A stretch of DNA of 64,000 bases, taken from positions 823,199 through 887,198 of the forward strand of contig NZ_FOJF01000001.1 in the NCBI RefSeq assembly GCF_900110995.1, written 5' to 3'. Both the position numbers and the translations under genes were made by a program. Source of the DNA: Chitinophaga sp. YR573 (GTDB lineage Bacteria > Bacteroidota > Bacteroidia > Chitinophagales > Chitinophagaceae). Below the pieces are notes generated by a model, which had not been told where the DNA came from, ran no database searches, and saw nothing but the letters and a program-made list of their open reading frames with translations. Shown one piece after another: positions 19,328 through 28,073 of this stretch; within the stretch, counting starts at the first letter, position 1, and each line of letters starts with the position of its first letter.

Positions 19328-19690
19328 ATGGCTATAAAAGAGAACTCAACAAATAATATCAATCGTCAATTTCTTACAGAATGTAATTTGACGTATGCCT
19401 TTCAATTGATGGGTGGCAGATGGAAGCTTCCTATTTTGATGCATGTGCATAAAGGAATAAAACGATTTGGTGAATTAAAAAAAAGTATTCCTAACATTAC
19501 AGAGAGGATGCTTACACTTCAATTGAAAGAATTAGAAAAAGATGGATTGGTTAGTAAAGCAGAATTGGAGTACATGTTAACGTCTCTTGGAAGGGAATTG
19601 ATTCCCGTTTGTATTGAATTACATAAATGGGGAGGCAGACATAAACTGGTCTTTCATGGTAAAACAACTGCTTTAGAGCCCCGGTTTTAA
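19328..19690 (+). CDS. HxlR family transcriptional regulator (second)
   Basis: A 120-residue HxlR protein. The winged helix shows YAFQLMGGRWKLPILMHVHK, RFGELKKSIPNITERMLTLQ and LKELEKDGLVSKAELEYMLT, then SLGRELIPVCIELHKWG. It is divergent from the Gfo/Idh/MocA gene. The window thus holds two HxlR-enzyme divergent pairs within 3 kb, but the two regulators are only moderately similar, so this is not a recent duplication. Confidence 0.9.
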   Translation: MAIKENSTNNINRQFLTECNLTYAFQLMGGRWKLPILMHVHKGIKRFGELKKSIPNITERMLTLQLKELEKDGLVSKAELEYMLTSLGRELIPVCIELHKWGGRHKLVFHGKTTALEPRF

Positions 19691-19734
19691 TCCTTTAAAA
19701 TTGTTTCAAACAATTCATGCAACTTTTTAGCGCT

Positions 19735-20100
19735 TTAGCTTAATTCAATATCCATCTGTTGCAACAGACCATCATTAATCACATATATATGCTTTACTTT
19801 TCCTTTAAATAAAATGTTACCCTCTAAATCCTTTACCAGTTGGTCAACTTCAACTTCTAAAGTCCCATTTTCTCTTTCACGGAAACCAACCGGCGTTACA
19901 TTCGGGTCAATCTCTTTCCATTGTTTTTCCCAATAAGCTTTAACTTCATCATGCCCGTTAGCATGGTCACCTTCCCAAGCCCTTGCCCATTTAACTTCCG
20001 GATGCATGACCTGGAGTATCGCGTCAATGTCCCTGGCATTAAAAGCAGCATAAGCATTTTTAATTAGAGCTTGATTTTCAAACATTTGTTCTTCATTCAT
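19735..20100 (-). CDS. SnoaL-like / NTF2-fold protein
   Basis: This 121-residue protein has the NTF2-like cone fold: helix-rich start FENQALIKNAYAAFNARDID, AILQVMHPEVKWARAWEG, then strands ending YVINDGLLQQMDIELS. Such proteins are ketosteroid-isomerase-like enzymes or small-ligand binders. The start is the ATG at 20100, 18 nt after the ClpP paralogue stop. It is therefore likely the last gene of the sigma factor operon, though it could have its own promoter. Confidence 0.8.
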   Translation of the reverse strand: MNEEQMFENQALIKNAYAAFNARDIDAILQVMHPEVKWARAWEGDHANGHDEVKAYWEKQWKEIDPNVTPVGFRERENGTLEVEVDQLVKDLEGNILFKGKVKHIYVINDGLLQQMDIELS

Positions 20101-20118
20101 GATATTCTGATTTACTTA

Positions 20119-20805
20119 TTAATCCGTATCCCCTAACACCTCGTCTACCATACCGTGTTCTTTAGCTTCTTGTCCTGTCATCCAATAGTCGCGGTCAGAT
20201 GCTTTATGAACCCAGTCATAGGTCTGACCGCTATGTTTGGAGATGATTTTATACAGATCCTGCCTTACCTTTATTACTTGTTGCGCGGTAATTTCGATAT
20301 CTGCAGAAACGCCCTGCACTCCGCCCGAAGGCTGGTGAATCATCACACGCGAATGCCGTAGCACGGCACGCTTTCCTGCTTTGCCCGCGCAAAGTAAAAC
20401 AGCACTCATAGAAAAGGCCATACCAATACAAATGGTACCCACGTCAGGGGTGATCAATTGCATGGTATCATAAATACCCATGCCCGAATAGACATCACCA
20501 CCAGGGGAATTGATATAAAGCTGGATATCCTTTTTAGCATCTACTGATTGCAGAAAAAGTAATTGCGCCTGAATTATATTTGCCATCCTGTCTGCAACAG
20601 GTTCGCCTAAAAAAATGATCCGATCCATCATCAGGCGGGAAAAAACATCCATCTGTGCTACATTAAGTTGCCGTTCCTCTGTAATGTAAGGCGTCATGTT
20701 TTGGGGGATAGATATTGTACTATTTAGGTACCTATCCACATGCTGGCTACCTATGCGGTGATGTTTAACAGCATATTTTCTAAATTCTTTACGACCTGTG
20801 TCCAT
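20119..20805 (-). CDS. ATP-dependent Clp protease proteolytic subunit (paralogue)
   Basis: This is a 228-residue ClpP-fold serine protease. All catalytic positions are present: Ser in GMAFSMSAVLL, His in RVMIHQPSGG, and Asp in SDRDYWMTGQEA. The N-terminus TPYITEERQLNVAQMDVFSR matches the Bacteroidota housekeeping type, but the active-site segment reads GMAFSM rather than the usual GMAASM. The gene is not next to clpX. It lies 9 nt after an 88-residue gene in a sigma factor operon, so I read it as a dedicated paralogue rather than the main ClpP. It could supply the peptidase for ClpC (5176-7713) under the conditions that turn on the sigma factor. Confidence 0.9.
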   Translation of the reverse strand: MDTGRKEFRKYAVKHHRIGSQHVDRYLNSTISIPQNMTPYITEERQLNVAQMDVFSRLMMDRIIFLGEPVADRMANIIQAQLLFLQSVDAKKDIQLYINSPGGDVYSGMGIYDTMQLITPDVGTICIGMAFSMSAVLLCAGKAGKRAVLRHSRVMIHQPSGGVQGVSADIEITAQQVIKVRQDLYKIISKHSGQTYDWVHKASDRDYWMTGQEAKEHGMVDEVLGDTD

Positions 20806-20814
20806 GTTTTATTG

Positions 20815-21081
20815 CTATTTAAAGAGGTTAGCGATGCGCTGCATATAGCCCAGGTATTGTGGAGCAGCAGCTAATTTTTCTTGTACAGCGACAATCTCGT
20901 CCTTTATCTTTTGGCGGCCATATTGTCTGATAATCTCATGAGCGCTTTGTTGATGCTTTATTTCGTTTATCAAATCGTTATTCAATAATACGTTCGCCTC
21001 AAACAAAACCGCATCACCAGGGGCCATGCACCCCAAAAGATAATCGTCGATAGCTTTGATGTTATTCAATGAAGTCCGCAT
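20815..21081 (-). CDS. Small protein of the sigma factor operon, possible anti-sigma factor
   Basis: An 88-residue, mostly helical protein with no signal peptide or membrane segment. AIDDYLLGCMAPGDAVLFEA near the start resembles the first helices of anti-sigma or zf-HC2 proteins (a short folded head followed by a helix with E-x-x-L), but I see no zinc motif. Its ATG lies 20 nt inside the end of the sigma gene, so the two are translationally coupled. Control of the sigma factor is an inference from position. Confidence 0.6.
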   Translation of the reverse strand: MRTSLNNIKAIDDYLLGCMAPGDAVLFEANVLLNNDLINEIKHQQSAHEIIRQYGRQKIKDEIVAVQEKLAAAPQYLGYMQRIANLFK

Positions 21082-21604
21082 AGTTCAATGAGTTTTGTTT
21101 AATTGTCTCCCTGACTTTCTCCAGGCATTTATATTTTGCTACCGTTGCCGAATGTTTGCCTGAGTAGCCAAACATCACAGCAACATTATCTACCGGCAAA
21201 TGATCATAATAATAAGCTTTAAGCAATTCCAGGCATTTCTTACCTGCAATTTCAAGGTAATGCAGTATTTTCTCTGTGACCAGTTGTTCATCAGGTACAA
21301 CTTCGATATCCTGATCATTTAAGGGCTGGTTCCTGCTGCTTGCTTTATAACGCTGCAACCATAGCCTTTTAGCAATACCTACCAAATAGGCTTTCTCATT
21401 TACAATGATTTCAGCCTGTGTAGACGCAGCTTTTTCGTAATATATAACGAGCGTATCCTGAAAAATATCCTGTGCTTCTTCAAGGCTGCCCCCCATCCTC
21501 GCTACGTAACGCGCAACGATGGGAAACACCTTTTTGTAAATTGCCATAAAAAAAGCTTCACGCTGTTTAACCGTTGATAAACTATGATTATTCATTGCTA
21601 TCAT
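21062..21604 (-). CDS. RNA polymerase sigma factor, sigma-70/ECF-like
   Basis: The 180-residue protein has sigma-70 region 2 in ARYVARMGGSLEEAQDIFQD and TLVIYYEKAASTQ, with AYLVGIAKRLWLQRYKAS as the -10 recognition helix. A short linker leads to a region 4 with LLKAYYYDHLPVDNVAVMFG and YSGKHSATVAKYKCLEKVRE. That is the size and order of an ECF factor. It heads a minus-strand unit with the 88-residue protein, a ClpP paralogue and perhaps the SnoaL protein. Met 4 is an alternative start. Confidence 0.88.
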   Translation of the reverse strand: MIAMNNHSLSTVKQREAFFMAIYKKVFPIVARYVARMGGSLEEAQDIFQDTLVIYYEKAASTQAEIIVNEKAYLVGIAKRLWLQRYKASSRNQPLNDQDIEVVPDEQLVTEKILHYLEIAGKKCLELLKAYYYDHLPVDNVAVMFGYSGKHSATVAKYKCLEKVRETIKQNSLNYADFIE

Positions 21605-21844
21605 GAGTGTTTATAACTATGTGTATTATATGCATGAAATATCACCCGTAAATTACAAATATTTAAAAAGTGCGTGGTACCTGTAATGAAGGTCACGTAG
21701 GGATAGGAGTAAAGCTGCCAATAGCCTCCCTGTAACCATACAAAACCTTTAGGAAAGGATGCCTGCCAAATATTAGAATAATCTGAAGGCTATACCTGGC
21801 CTCCATTTTCTTACAGGCATTTTGTTTATCTTCGTTACAATTCT

Positions 21845-22582
21845 ATGTATATGAAAGTAGTTATCCTCATGCTGGCAATGTTTTTTGCCATTACAGCCCG
21901 GTCACAAAATACCCTCAATCATTACAAGTACGTGTTAGTACCTGAACGATTTGGTATATTTAAACAGGATGATCAATATGGAATTAATACGCTTACCAAA
22001 TCCCTGCTGGAAAGCGTAGGGTTCACGAGCCTCATGACTACCGACGTGTTGCCCGCTGAGATTATCAATAATAAATGTAGTGCGCTAAACGTGGAACTTG
22101 TAGAGAAACGAAAATTTCTATCCACTAGTTTAACCCTGTTGCTAAAAGATTGTCAGGGCAATATTGTCTATAAAAGTGAGGAAGGAATAAGCAGGGAGAA
22201 AGAGTGGAATACAGTTTATAGAGATGCATTAAGAAAGGCATTTGTATCTCTGTCAGCGGCACAATATAAATACGATAGCAGCGGGACCATGCAGGCTACA
22301 CAACCGGCTCCCGGCGCTTCACCCGCAACAGTTGCTGCTACGCCCGCTACAATCGCTGACAATAAGGATGTCTTATATGCACAGGCGAATGCTAATGGCT
22401 ACCAACTGATTGACACCTCCCCTAAGAAAGTAATGACCTTACTAAAAACTTCACAACCTGATAATTTCATTGCGGACAATGGTGTTGAAAAAGGTATTGT
22501 GTTTAGAAAAAACGGGGAATGGTTTTTTGAATACTACAAGGATGACAAACTTGTTTCACAGAAACTTACTATTAAATTCTGA
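21845..22582 (+). CDS. Hypothetical exported protein
   Basis: This 245-residue protein starts with a signal peptide (VVILMLAMFFAITARSQ). The first 150 residues hold an alternating strand/helix region (YVLVPERFGIFKQDDQYGIN, later STSLTLLLKDCQGNIVYKS), then a Pro/Ala-rich linker and a small C-terminal domain (YQLIDTSPKKVMTLLKTSQ). Proteins of this kind are common in Bacteroidota, but I know of no function. ATG 21851 is an alternative start. Repeat copy D follows it. Confidence 0.75.
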   Translation: MYMKVVILMLAMFFAITARSQNTLNHYKYVLVPERFGIFKQDDQYGINTLTKSLLESVGFTSLMTTDVLPAEIINNKCSALNVELVEKRKFLSTSLTLLLKDCQGNIVYKSEEGISREKEWNTVYRDALRKAFVSLSAAQYKYDSSGTMQATQPAPGASPATVAATPATIADNKDVLYAQANANGYQLIDTSPKKVMTLLKTSQPDNFIADNGVEKGIVFRKNGEWFFEYYKDDKLVSQKLTIKF

Positions 22583-22594
22583 CAGGCTTCTTTT

Positions 22595-22664
22595 GGTTCC
22601 AGGTTATGATACCTCGGGCCGCAAGCCTTAATGCCTTCAAGTCGAAAGATTTGAAGGCTTTTTT
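22595..22664 (+). repeat. tRNA-flank-like repeat, copy D, with terminator hairpin
   Basis: Begins GGTTCC, with GCAAGC 26 nt downstream, and ends in an 11-bp GCCTTCAAGTC stem closed by GAAA and followed by six T residues. It is most similar to copy B (the shared inner inverted repeat AGGT...ACCT) and ends the preceding gene. Confidence 0.78.
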
Positions 22665-22707
22665 GCGTTTGAAGGATTTTAAGCGCTGATCCCCTAATTT
22701 CTTATAA

Positions 22708-23190
22708 TCATCGGTTAATTTCTACAAGTAAAACCCAGGCATCTAAAACGGCTTTTGTAAATGATAAAACAATAGCAGGCACTAACCAATAAAGTCCGAC
22801 TTCGCCAATGAATAAAATACAAAATCCTCCAATGACATATGGAATAATTGCGAGTTGGTCGATAAATAAATAAAAAAGAGACTGCCGTTTGTATTCCTTT
22901 GGCACTTGCTTGTGTATTTTGAAATCAGTTCTTGTTACAATGCCCCAAACAATAAATCCAAGAATAGTAATTTCGTAACCAATACAGGTTAATGTTTTTT
23001 GTGGCACAAGCAAAAGCACTGAAAATATCAAAATAGATAGCAATAGCGTTAGAGAGACAGATGCCCTCATTGGCAGTCTCGGGTTTGATAATATTTTTGT
23101 CAAACTAATGGAAATGCCAACAAAAAGTAGTCCTGTCAAAGCCGCTGCAGAACCCGCAACTGCTACATAAAAATTATTCCATTCCTGCAT
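22708..23190 (-). CDS. Hypothetical four-helix membrane protein
   Basis: I see four hydrophobic segments in about 160 residues: FYVAVAGSAAALTGLLFVGI near the start, then VSLTLLLSILIFSVLLLVP, ITILGFIVWGIV, and a C-terminal pair around IPYVIGGFCILFIGEVGLYW. I chose ATG 23190 (MQEWNNFYV), which gives the short cytoplasmic head seen in similar proteins, rather than 23229. It sits in the inner membrane and its function is unknown. No partner gene is evident. Confidence 0.7.
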   Translation of the reverse strand: MQEWNNFYVAVAGSAAALTGLLFVGISISLTKILSNPRLPMRASVSLTLLLSILIFSVLLLVPQKTLTCIGYEITILGFIVWGIVTRTDFKIHKQVPKEYKRQSLFYLFIDQLAIIPYVIGGFCILFIGEVGLYWLVPAIVLSFTKAVLDAWVLLVEINR

Positions 23191-23270
23191 ATGTTGTAAG
23201 TATAATTTTGTTTGTATAAGGCGAAACAACTTTAAAGGCCTATCGGTTTGCCGGTTAAAATCTACGGATT

Positions 23271-23300
23271 ATGGCCGTACAGCAAACACTGTACGGCTAT
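23271..23300. terminator. Hairpin downstream of the FAD monooxygenase
   Basis: Arms GCCGTACAG and CTGTACGGC surround CAAACA. It lies 40 nt downstream of the minus-strand monooxygenase stop codon and is AT-rich on both sides. Without a strong T tract, it may act in either direction or as an mRNA stabiliser. Confidence 0.5.
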
Positions 23301-23342
23301 AAATTTATTTTTCAAATGTTGATTAGAACATCCATTTCCATC

Positions 23343-24554
23343 TTATTCTGCTAGCGGGTCTTGTCCCAATAACTTTGTTCCCATTTCGGCTGAGTGACGA
23401 ACAACATTAAAGCCATATTCCGTCATTTCCTTTTCATAGTCTGCCAAAGAATTGACTAACGCTTTTTTTCCTAAGGCTACTTCAATAAGCGCCTTTCCAA
23501 GAAGCACTGCATCCTTTAGGGCTACATTGGCACCTCTTCCCAAACTGGGTGTCATGTTATGAATGGCATCTCCCAAAAGAGTAACATTATGATGTGGCTT
23601 TAAATCAAAAGGAATACTGGAATTCATTTCAATATAAAAAAAAGAACCTTTTTCACCAGCTGCAGGAACAGATGATGCTTCGCTTGGCCAGTCACTTAAA
23701 AGTTCAACTGCCATTTGTTGTAACTCATCGCTTGTTTTCCTTCTTACTTCTGTATCATCAGAACCAAAAAATTCTTTACGCCCCGAAATAATACATCCTA
23801 CATAATCGTGTTGTTCGCTTAATGTGTTATCAAGACCTAAACTTTGAGCTGCAGATTCCGGACGTACCGGAAAAATGATTGGTCCTACACCCAAAATCAA
23901 TTTACGGGCATCTGAGACTGCAGTGAAAACATCTGCAATACATAGTTGTGGTAATACCTTTCTCGCATCCTCTAATTTAATACGTCCATAGATAGCCCTG
24001 GCACCGGAGTCCATAATTCTTGCTTCAGGAGCTCTTTGTTTCCTTACGACAGAGCCTGCTCCGTCTGCACCAATCAGTAAATCTCCTTTTATAATTCTTC
24101 CATCTTCAAAAAATGCGGTTACTCCTTTCTCATCTGCCTCATAATGGTCTAATTTAGCTCCATAATGGCAGATATCATCTAATCCAATCAGTAATATTTC
24201 CCTTAATGTGGCTCTATTTACATTGAGGTGTTTGGCAACTCCCGTCTCAATATGGTGTTCTGTCTTACTGTATTCATCGATGGGAAATCGTCTCTTCAGT
24301 TTTAACGCTGTATCCAAAATTGTTGTATATGCTAATGGATTTGTTGATGTTAGTTCAAACAATTCAAATAGTTTTTCAGGTAATGATTCCTGAATAGCTA
24401 AAATACCATCTGCATCAAGATGAAGACGATAACCCTGACGCCTGTCAGAAGCATTTGCATCCCGTTCAAAAACCTGAACATTTATTCCATTTTTCTTCAA
24501 CATTTGTGCAAGACATAATCCTCCAATACCTGCACCAATAATTATTATCGTCAT
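23343..24554 (-). CDS. FAD-dependent monooxygenase (PHBH fold)
   Basis: This class A flavin monooxygenase of 403 residues starts with the dinucleotide-binding motif TIIIIGAGIGGLCLAQ, then has DGRIIKGDLLIGADGAGSVV and the FAD ribityl motif LLGDAIHNMTPSLGRGANVA. Relatives hydroxylate aromatic or polyketide-like compounds, and TetX-type enzymes that modify antibiotics share the fold. I chose ATG 24554 because the 20 residues before it do not match the family. The substrate is unknown. A 24-bp palindrome 205 nt upstream may be a regulator site. Confidence 0.87.
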   Translation of the reverse strand: MTIIIIGAGIGGLCLAQMLKKNGINVQVFERDANASDRRQGYRLHLDADGILAIQESLPEKLFELFELTSTNPLAYTTILDTALKLKRRFPIDEYSKTEHHIETGVAKHLNVNRATLREILLIGLDDICHYGAKLDHYEADEKGVTAFFEDGRIIKGDLLIGADGAGSVVRKQRAPEARIMDSGARAIYGRIKLEDARKVLPQLCIADVFTAVSDARKLILGVGPIIFPVRPESAAQSLGLDNTLSEQHDYVGCIISGRKEFFGSDDTEVRRKTSDELQQMAVELLSDWPSEASSVPAAGEKGSFFYIEMNSSIPFDLKPHHNVTLLGDAIHNMTPSLGRGANVALKDAVLLGKALIEVALGKKALVNSLADYEKEMTEYGFNVVRHSAEMGTKLLGQDPLAE

Positions 24555-24985
24555 TTTATTCTGTGCTAATTTTTTGTAAAAAATAGAATTTACCGCTAAG
24601 ATTAAGCGATACAACTTTCGTGATTGGTAGAATAATTATGGAGGAATTTTCTGTCGAAGAATGATAAAGGCATATAAAGGCATAACATGATCTTTTAGAT
24701 TATGATAGCCGTTTATGCCCGCAAAAAGATTTGCTAAAACATCGTTACGGAAGACGTAGAATTATCTATATATAGATAATTCAATATGCGCAAATATAGC
24801 TTTTTTTGAACAAAATGTCGCGTAAATTATTTTTTCATTAGTGGTTATCATATACAATTACCCATGGGAATAACCTCTTATCGCAATACTAACTCTGATA
24901 TATAAACATGCTGCCTGCATGATGAATACCACCTTTTATGAAGAAGATATCTGGTAGATTTTCCATGCATAGAAAACATTTCCAC
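24555..24985. other. Intergenic region with a palindrome
   Basis: No convincing gene was found. It contains the perfect 24-bp palindrome at 24759-24782 and an inverted repeat GGTTAT...ATAACC spanning about 24843-24873. It separates two minus-strand units, so it should hold the monooxygenase promoter and the terminator region of the LytTR gene. Confidence 0.55.
24759..24782. promoter_or_regulatory. Perfect 24-bp palindrome, candidate operator
   Basis: The 12-bp half site GAATTATCTATA is followed directly by its reverse complement with no spacer. It lies 205 nt upstream of the FAD monooxygenase ATG. Perfect symmetry in AT-rich DNA fits a dimeric repressor site such as TetR or MarR type, but no such regulator is adjacent. 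Confidence 0.45.
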
Positions 24986-25678
24986 TTAGGTCATTCTTTT
25001 CATAAATTCTTGTTCGTAACTGCTGCCCAATGCGATCTCTTCATTATTTGTTAGCGTAATTAGTTTGTTGCGGCAATAAGATACATGTTTTAATGAAACG
25101 ATATAAGACCTATGTACCCGAATGAATTGTTGAACAGGTAACTTTTCGACTAAGCCTTTCATGGTGAGTCTTACTACAATGGGTTGTTTATTAGTTAAAT
25201 GAATTTTCAGATAGTTATCCAATCCCTCAATAAATATTATATCCGTATAAAAGACCTTCATCAAACCATAATCCGATCGTACCGTTAGGTACAGCTCTCC
25301 GGCTTGCGATGCAACTTTGCGCATGCTATATAAATCAAGAGCCTTTTTGATAGCCTGGTTGAATCTTTTGCGTGTATAGGGTTTCACCAGGTAGTCAATA
25401 GCATTTATAACATAACTTTCCACAGCATACTCTGTATAGGATGTTGTAAAAATGACCATAATATCCTGTGATATCCTTTTATAAAAATCGATCCCACTAA
25501 CAGTGGGCATATTAATGTCTAATAAAATAAGATCAACGGAATTGTTATTGATGTATGACAATGCTCTATCTGTACTGGTAAAAACCTTTTCTAAGGATAC
25601 ATCAGGATTTGTTGAACAGAAGGCTTTTATGATGTTTAAAGCCGGAGGTTCGTCATCTAATGCTATTGCTCTGATCAT
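24986..25678 (-). CDS. LytTR family response regulator
   Basis: This is a 230-residue response regulator. The receiver domain holds the phospho-acceptor Asp in VDLILLDINMPTVSGID near residue 54 and the conserved Lys in YLVKPYTRKR near 103. The C-terminal LytTR DNA-binding domain begins LYLTVRSDYGLMKVFYTDII and includes QFIRVHRSYIVSLKHVSYCR. Its ATG overlaps the histidine kinase stop codon by 4 nt, so the pair is translationally coupled. LytTR factors usually bind short direct repeats near envelope or secretion genes. Confidence 0.94.
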   Translation of the reverse strand: MIRAIALDDEPPALNIIKAFCSTNPDVSLEKVFTSTDRALSYINNNSVDLILLDINMPTVSGIDFYKRISQDIMVIFTTSYTEYAVESYVINAIDYLVKPYTRKRFNQAIKKALDLYSMRKVASQAGELYLTVRSDYGLMKVFYTDIIFIEGLDNYLKIHLTNKQPIVVRLTMKGLVEKLPVQQFIRVHRSYIVSLKHVSYCRNKLITLTNNEEIALGSSYEQEFMKRMT

Positions 25679-26706
25679 ACCAATTCAATTGATAAATTAG
25701 CAGTATAATATTTCGATTCATTTTCAATCTGCAGGGAATGCTTTAATGGGTAAATTAGCTGTAGGCGTTCCCTGGTATTGTCTATACCAATTCCGCTAGA
25801 TGTAATAGTGGATATTCTGGAAACCTTTTTGTTGCGCACAACTAAATTCAGGCACCTGTTTATGACCGTAATTTCAATATTAATACTACATTCTTCGTCT
25901 GGATTGACCCCATATTTAAAAGCATTTTCTATAAGGCTAATAAGTAATAATGGAGCAATATTTAATCCGTCTGCATCTTCAGTAAGAACGTGAAAGTTTA
26001 CCGCTACAGTATTACCTAATCTTGCACGTTGTAATTCTATATAGTTATCCAGGTAGCTTAATTCTTTGGCTAATGGTATTTTCCCGTCTTTTGCTTCTTT
26101 AATGATATACCGCATCAATTCAGATAAATGCACAATTGAATCTGCTGCAGCATCATCTTTGTCCACAACAAGGGAATAAATACTGTTTAAAGTATTGAAT
26201 AGAAAATGTGGGTTAATCTGCCCTTTCAAACTGGCTAACTCTGCCTGTTGACGCTGGGATTCTGCCTCATACCATCGTGCTCTGGTTCTGAGTGAAAGTG
26301 AAAATGTAACAACAGCTATAAAAAGAAAAACATGATGTTTAATTTCTTCAAAAAATGGAATGACAGGGTGGCCGTGGGCTGGGAAAGGCAGATTCTGATG
26401 TGAGGAAAAAGGGTTTCTGCCTGTCATTAAAGAAGGTAATAGAACAATACAGCAAAAGGCGAAAATGGAGATTGAAAAATAGAGCAGATATTTCCTTGTA
26501 AAGTAAAACTTAGGTATTATCAGATAGTAATGTAAATAAAAAAAGATAAGCATTAATGCGTTGGCACTATAATCACGCAATATCGGCCTGGAAAATAGAT
26601 GAAAGGCCTCTTCAGGCGGCCTGGAAGGAAGCCAGATTGGCTGACTTAAAAATAGTAAGCAGCCTGTAATTTGCAATATTATTTTCTGTAGATGCGATAA
26701 TTTCAT
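25675..26706 (-). CDS. Sensor histidine kinase, LytS/YehU type
   Basis: This 343-residue inner membrane kinase has about four hydrophobic segments in the first 150 residues, then the His_kinase motif LKGQINPHFLFNTLNSIYSL with the phospho-accepting His near residue 171. The ATPase core shows LISLIENAFKYGVNPDEE and the G box SSGIGIDNTRERLQL. It partners the LytTR regulator that overlaps its end. It starts 38 nt after the HupE-like gene, so the pair may be cotranscribed with that gene. Confidence 0.93.
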   Translation of the reverse strand: MKLSHLQKIILQITGCLLFLSQPIWLPSRPPEEAFHLFSRPILRDYSANALMLIFFYLHYYLIIPKFYFTRKYLLYFSISIFAFCCIVLLPSLMTGRNPFSSHQNLPFPAHGHPVIPFFEEIKHHVFLFIAVVTFSLSLRTRARWYEAESQRQQAELASLKGQINPHFLFNTLNSIYSLVVDKDDAAADSIVHLSELMRYIIKEAKDGKIPLAKELSYLDNYIELQRARLGNTVAVNFHVLTEDADGLNIAPLLLISLIENAFKYGVNPDEECSINIEITVINRCLNLVVRNKKVSRISTITSSGIGIDNTRERLQLIYPLKHSLQIENESKYYTANLSIELV

Positions 26707-26744
26707 GCCACCAGTACTTAAAACTCAATATTAAGAAATCATAT

Positions 26745-28064
26745 TTATGATGCAAGTTTTTTACGCGAAATAACATAACTGATTAGTGATAATACTCCCA
26801 AAGCAACTACTGCCATCGCCATATACCTGGTACTTTGCCCTATTCCGGCAGTTACTACGTTCTGGTAGCCGGTAACCCGTTCAATGATCCATCCCATAGC
26901 TGCTATGGCCGAAAGCACCGCCCCTGCCACCCTTACAGAAGGATATAACGGTGTCTGGCTAAGAAGGATCAGCCAGGGAATGATCGCGACAATTACAGCC
27001 AGCTGCATCACTTCAATGCCGATGTTAAAACCCAAAATGCTTAAAGCCATAGGTCCTGCTCCTAAATGAAGATTAGCAAGTACCGACGCGAAAGCCAAAC
27101 CGTGGATCAAGCCGAACCCACAGGCCACAAATACCTCTTTCCCCGGGAAAACAGGACGGATGGCATGTACGGCTGAGACAAGTATCGAGATCGCAATGAG
27201 CACCTCTACCGGTTGAGTGGGTAAGCGTACCCAATTCATTGCACCAATCAGAAGCGTAATCGAATGCCCTATTGTAAAGGCGGTCACTATTTTCAACACT
27301 CTGATCACGCAATACCTGACTCCTCCAAAACGTCCCCATCGGCCTTGGTGTACCAGCAACATCGCCGGCATCAGCAGCACCAGAAGAAAAAGAAGATGGT
27401 CGGTACCTTCTTTAATATGCTGTGTCCCAAGAAAAAACATGCTTTTGAATCCCGTCCACCAATCGCCTTTTTCAAGATTAATCTGCAGAGGATAGATGAC
27501 ATTGTCTTTCATATCCCAATGGATCACCCCTGCTTCTACCGGCGTTCCGGAAGCTTTACCAGTTTCCCAGTCGTTGCGGATAGAAACAAATGCGGCGTGA
27601 TTGATGACCTGATGCATGATAACATCATAGTCCAGCGTGAATTTCCGGGTACTTACGCCAGATGGTGGCAGCATCAGCAGGTGAACGTTTAACTCCCAAT
27701 AAGGTGGGCCGCTGGCCGCCTGCTCACCTTTTGCGACCGTCATATCTCCGATATCAACGATCCATGGATGTTCTTTGTCCACAAAAGGGTGAATGTGTGC
27801 CCGGAGGTATTCCTTTAATTGTGGCCCCAGTCTGGCGACGAGCGTTTCAGGGTCTTTGGTGACCGGCTGACCAAAGGCTAATTCCAGCTCACTCAGTGGA
27901 AGCTGGAGTTCCAGTCCTACCCTGTCCGGACTAACATCCATCAATATGATCGTTGTCGGTGTCTGATGGGCGAAGCTGCCATGAGAATGCAAAATGAATG
28001 CGATAGATAAAAACAGCCACCGTCCTATTGTCCGGCGGCTGTTAGTGTCAAAAAATGGAATCAT
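26745..28064 (-). CDS. HupE/UreJ family membrane protein
   Basis: The 439-residue protein starts with a signal-like segment (WLFLSIAFILHSHGSFAHQ), has an extracytoplasmic beta-rich domain to about residue 215, and ends in a HupE-type bundle. The family histidines are visible in HIKEGTDHLLFLLVLL, VTAFTIGHSITLLIGA, ACGFGLIHGLAFASVLA and LGFNIGIEVMQLAV. HupE/UreJ proteins move nickel or cobalt in some bacteria, but this two-domain form in Bacteroidota is uncharacterised. It follows the DUF3500 lipoprotein gene by 9 nt and precedes a two-component pair. Confidence 0.85.
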   Translation of the reverse strand: MIPFFDTNSRRTIGRWLFLSIAFILHSHGSFAHQTPTTIILMDVSPDRVGLELQLPLSELELAFGQPVTKDPETLVARLGPQLKEYLRAHIHPFVDKEHPWIVDIGDMTVAKGEQAASGPPYWELNVHLLMLPPSGVSTRKFTLDYDVIMHQVINHAAFVSIRNDWETGKASGTPVEAGVIHWDMKDNVIYPLQINLEKGDWWTGFKSMFFLGTQHIKEGTDHLLFLLVLLMPAMLLVHQGRWGRFGGVRYCVIRVLKIVTAFTIGHSITLLIGAMNWVRLPTQPVEVLIAISILVSAVHAIRPVFPGKEVFVACGFGLIHGLAFASVLANLHLGAGPMALSILGFNIGIEVMQLAVIVAIIPWLILLSQTPLYPSVRVAGAVLSAIAAMGWIIERVTGYQNVVTAGIGQSTRYMAMAVVALGVLSLISYVISRKKLAS

Positions 28065-28073
28065 ATTATTCTG

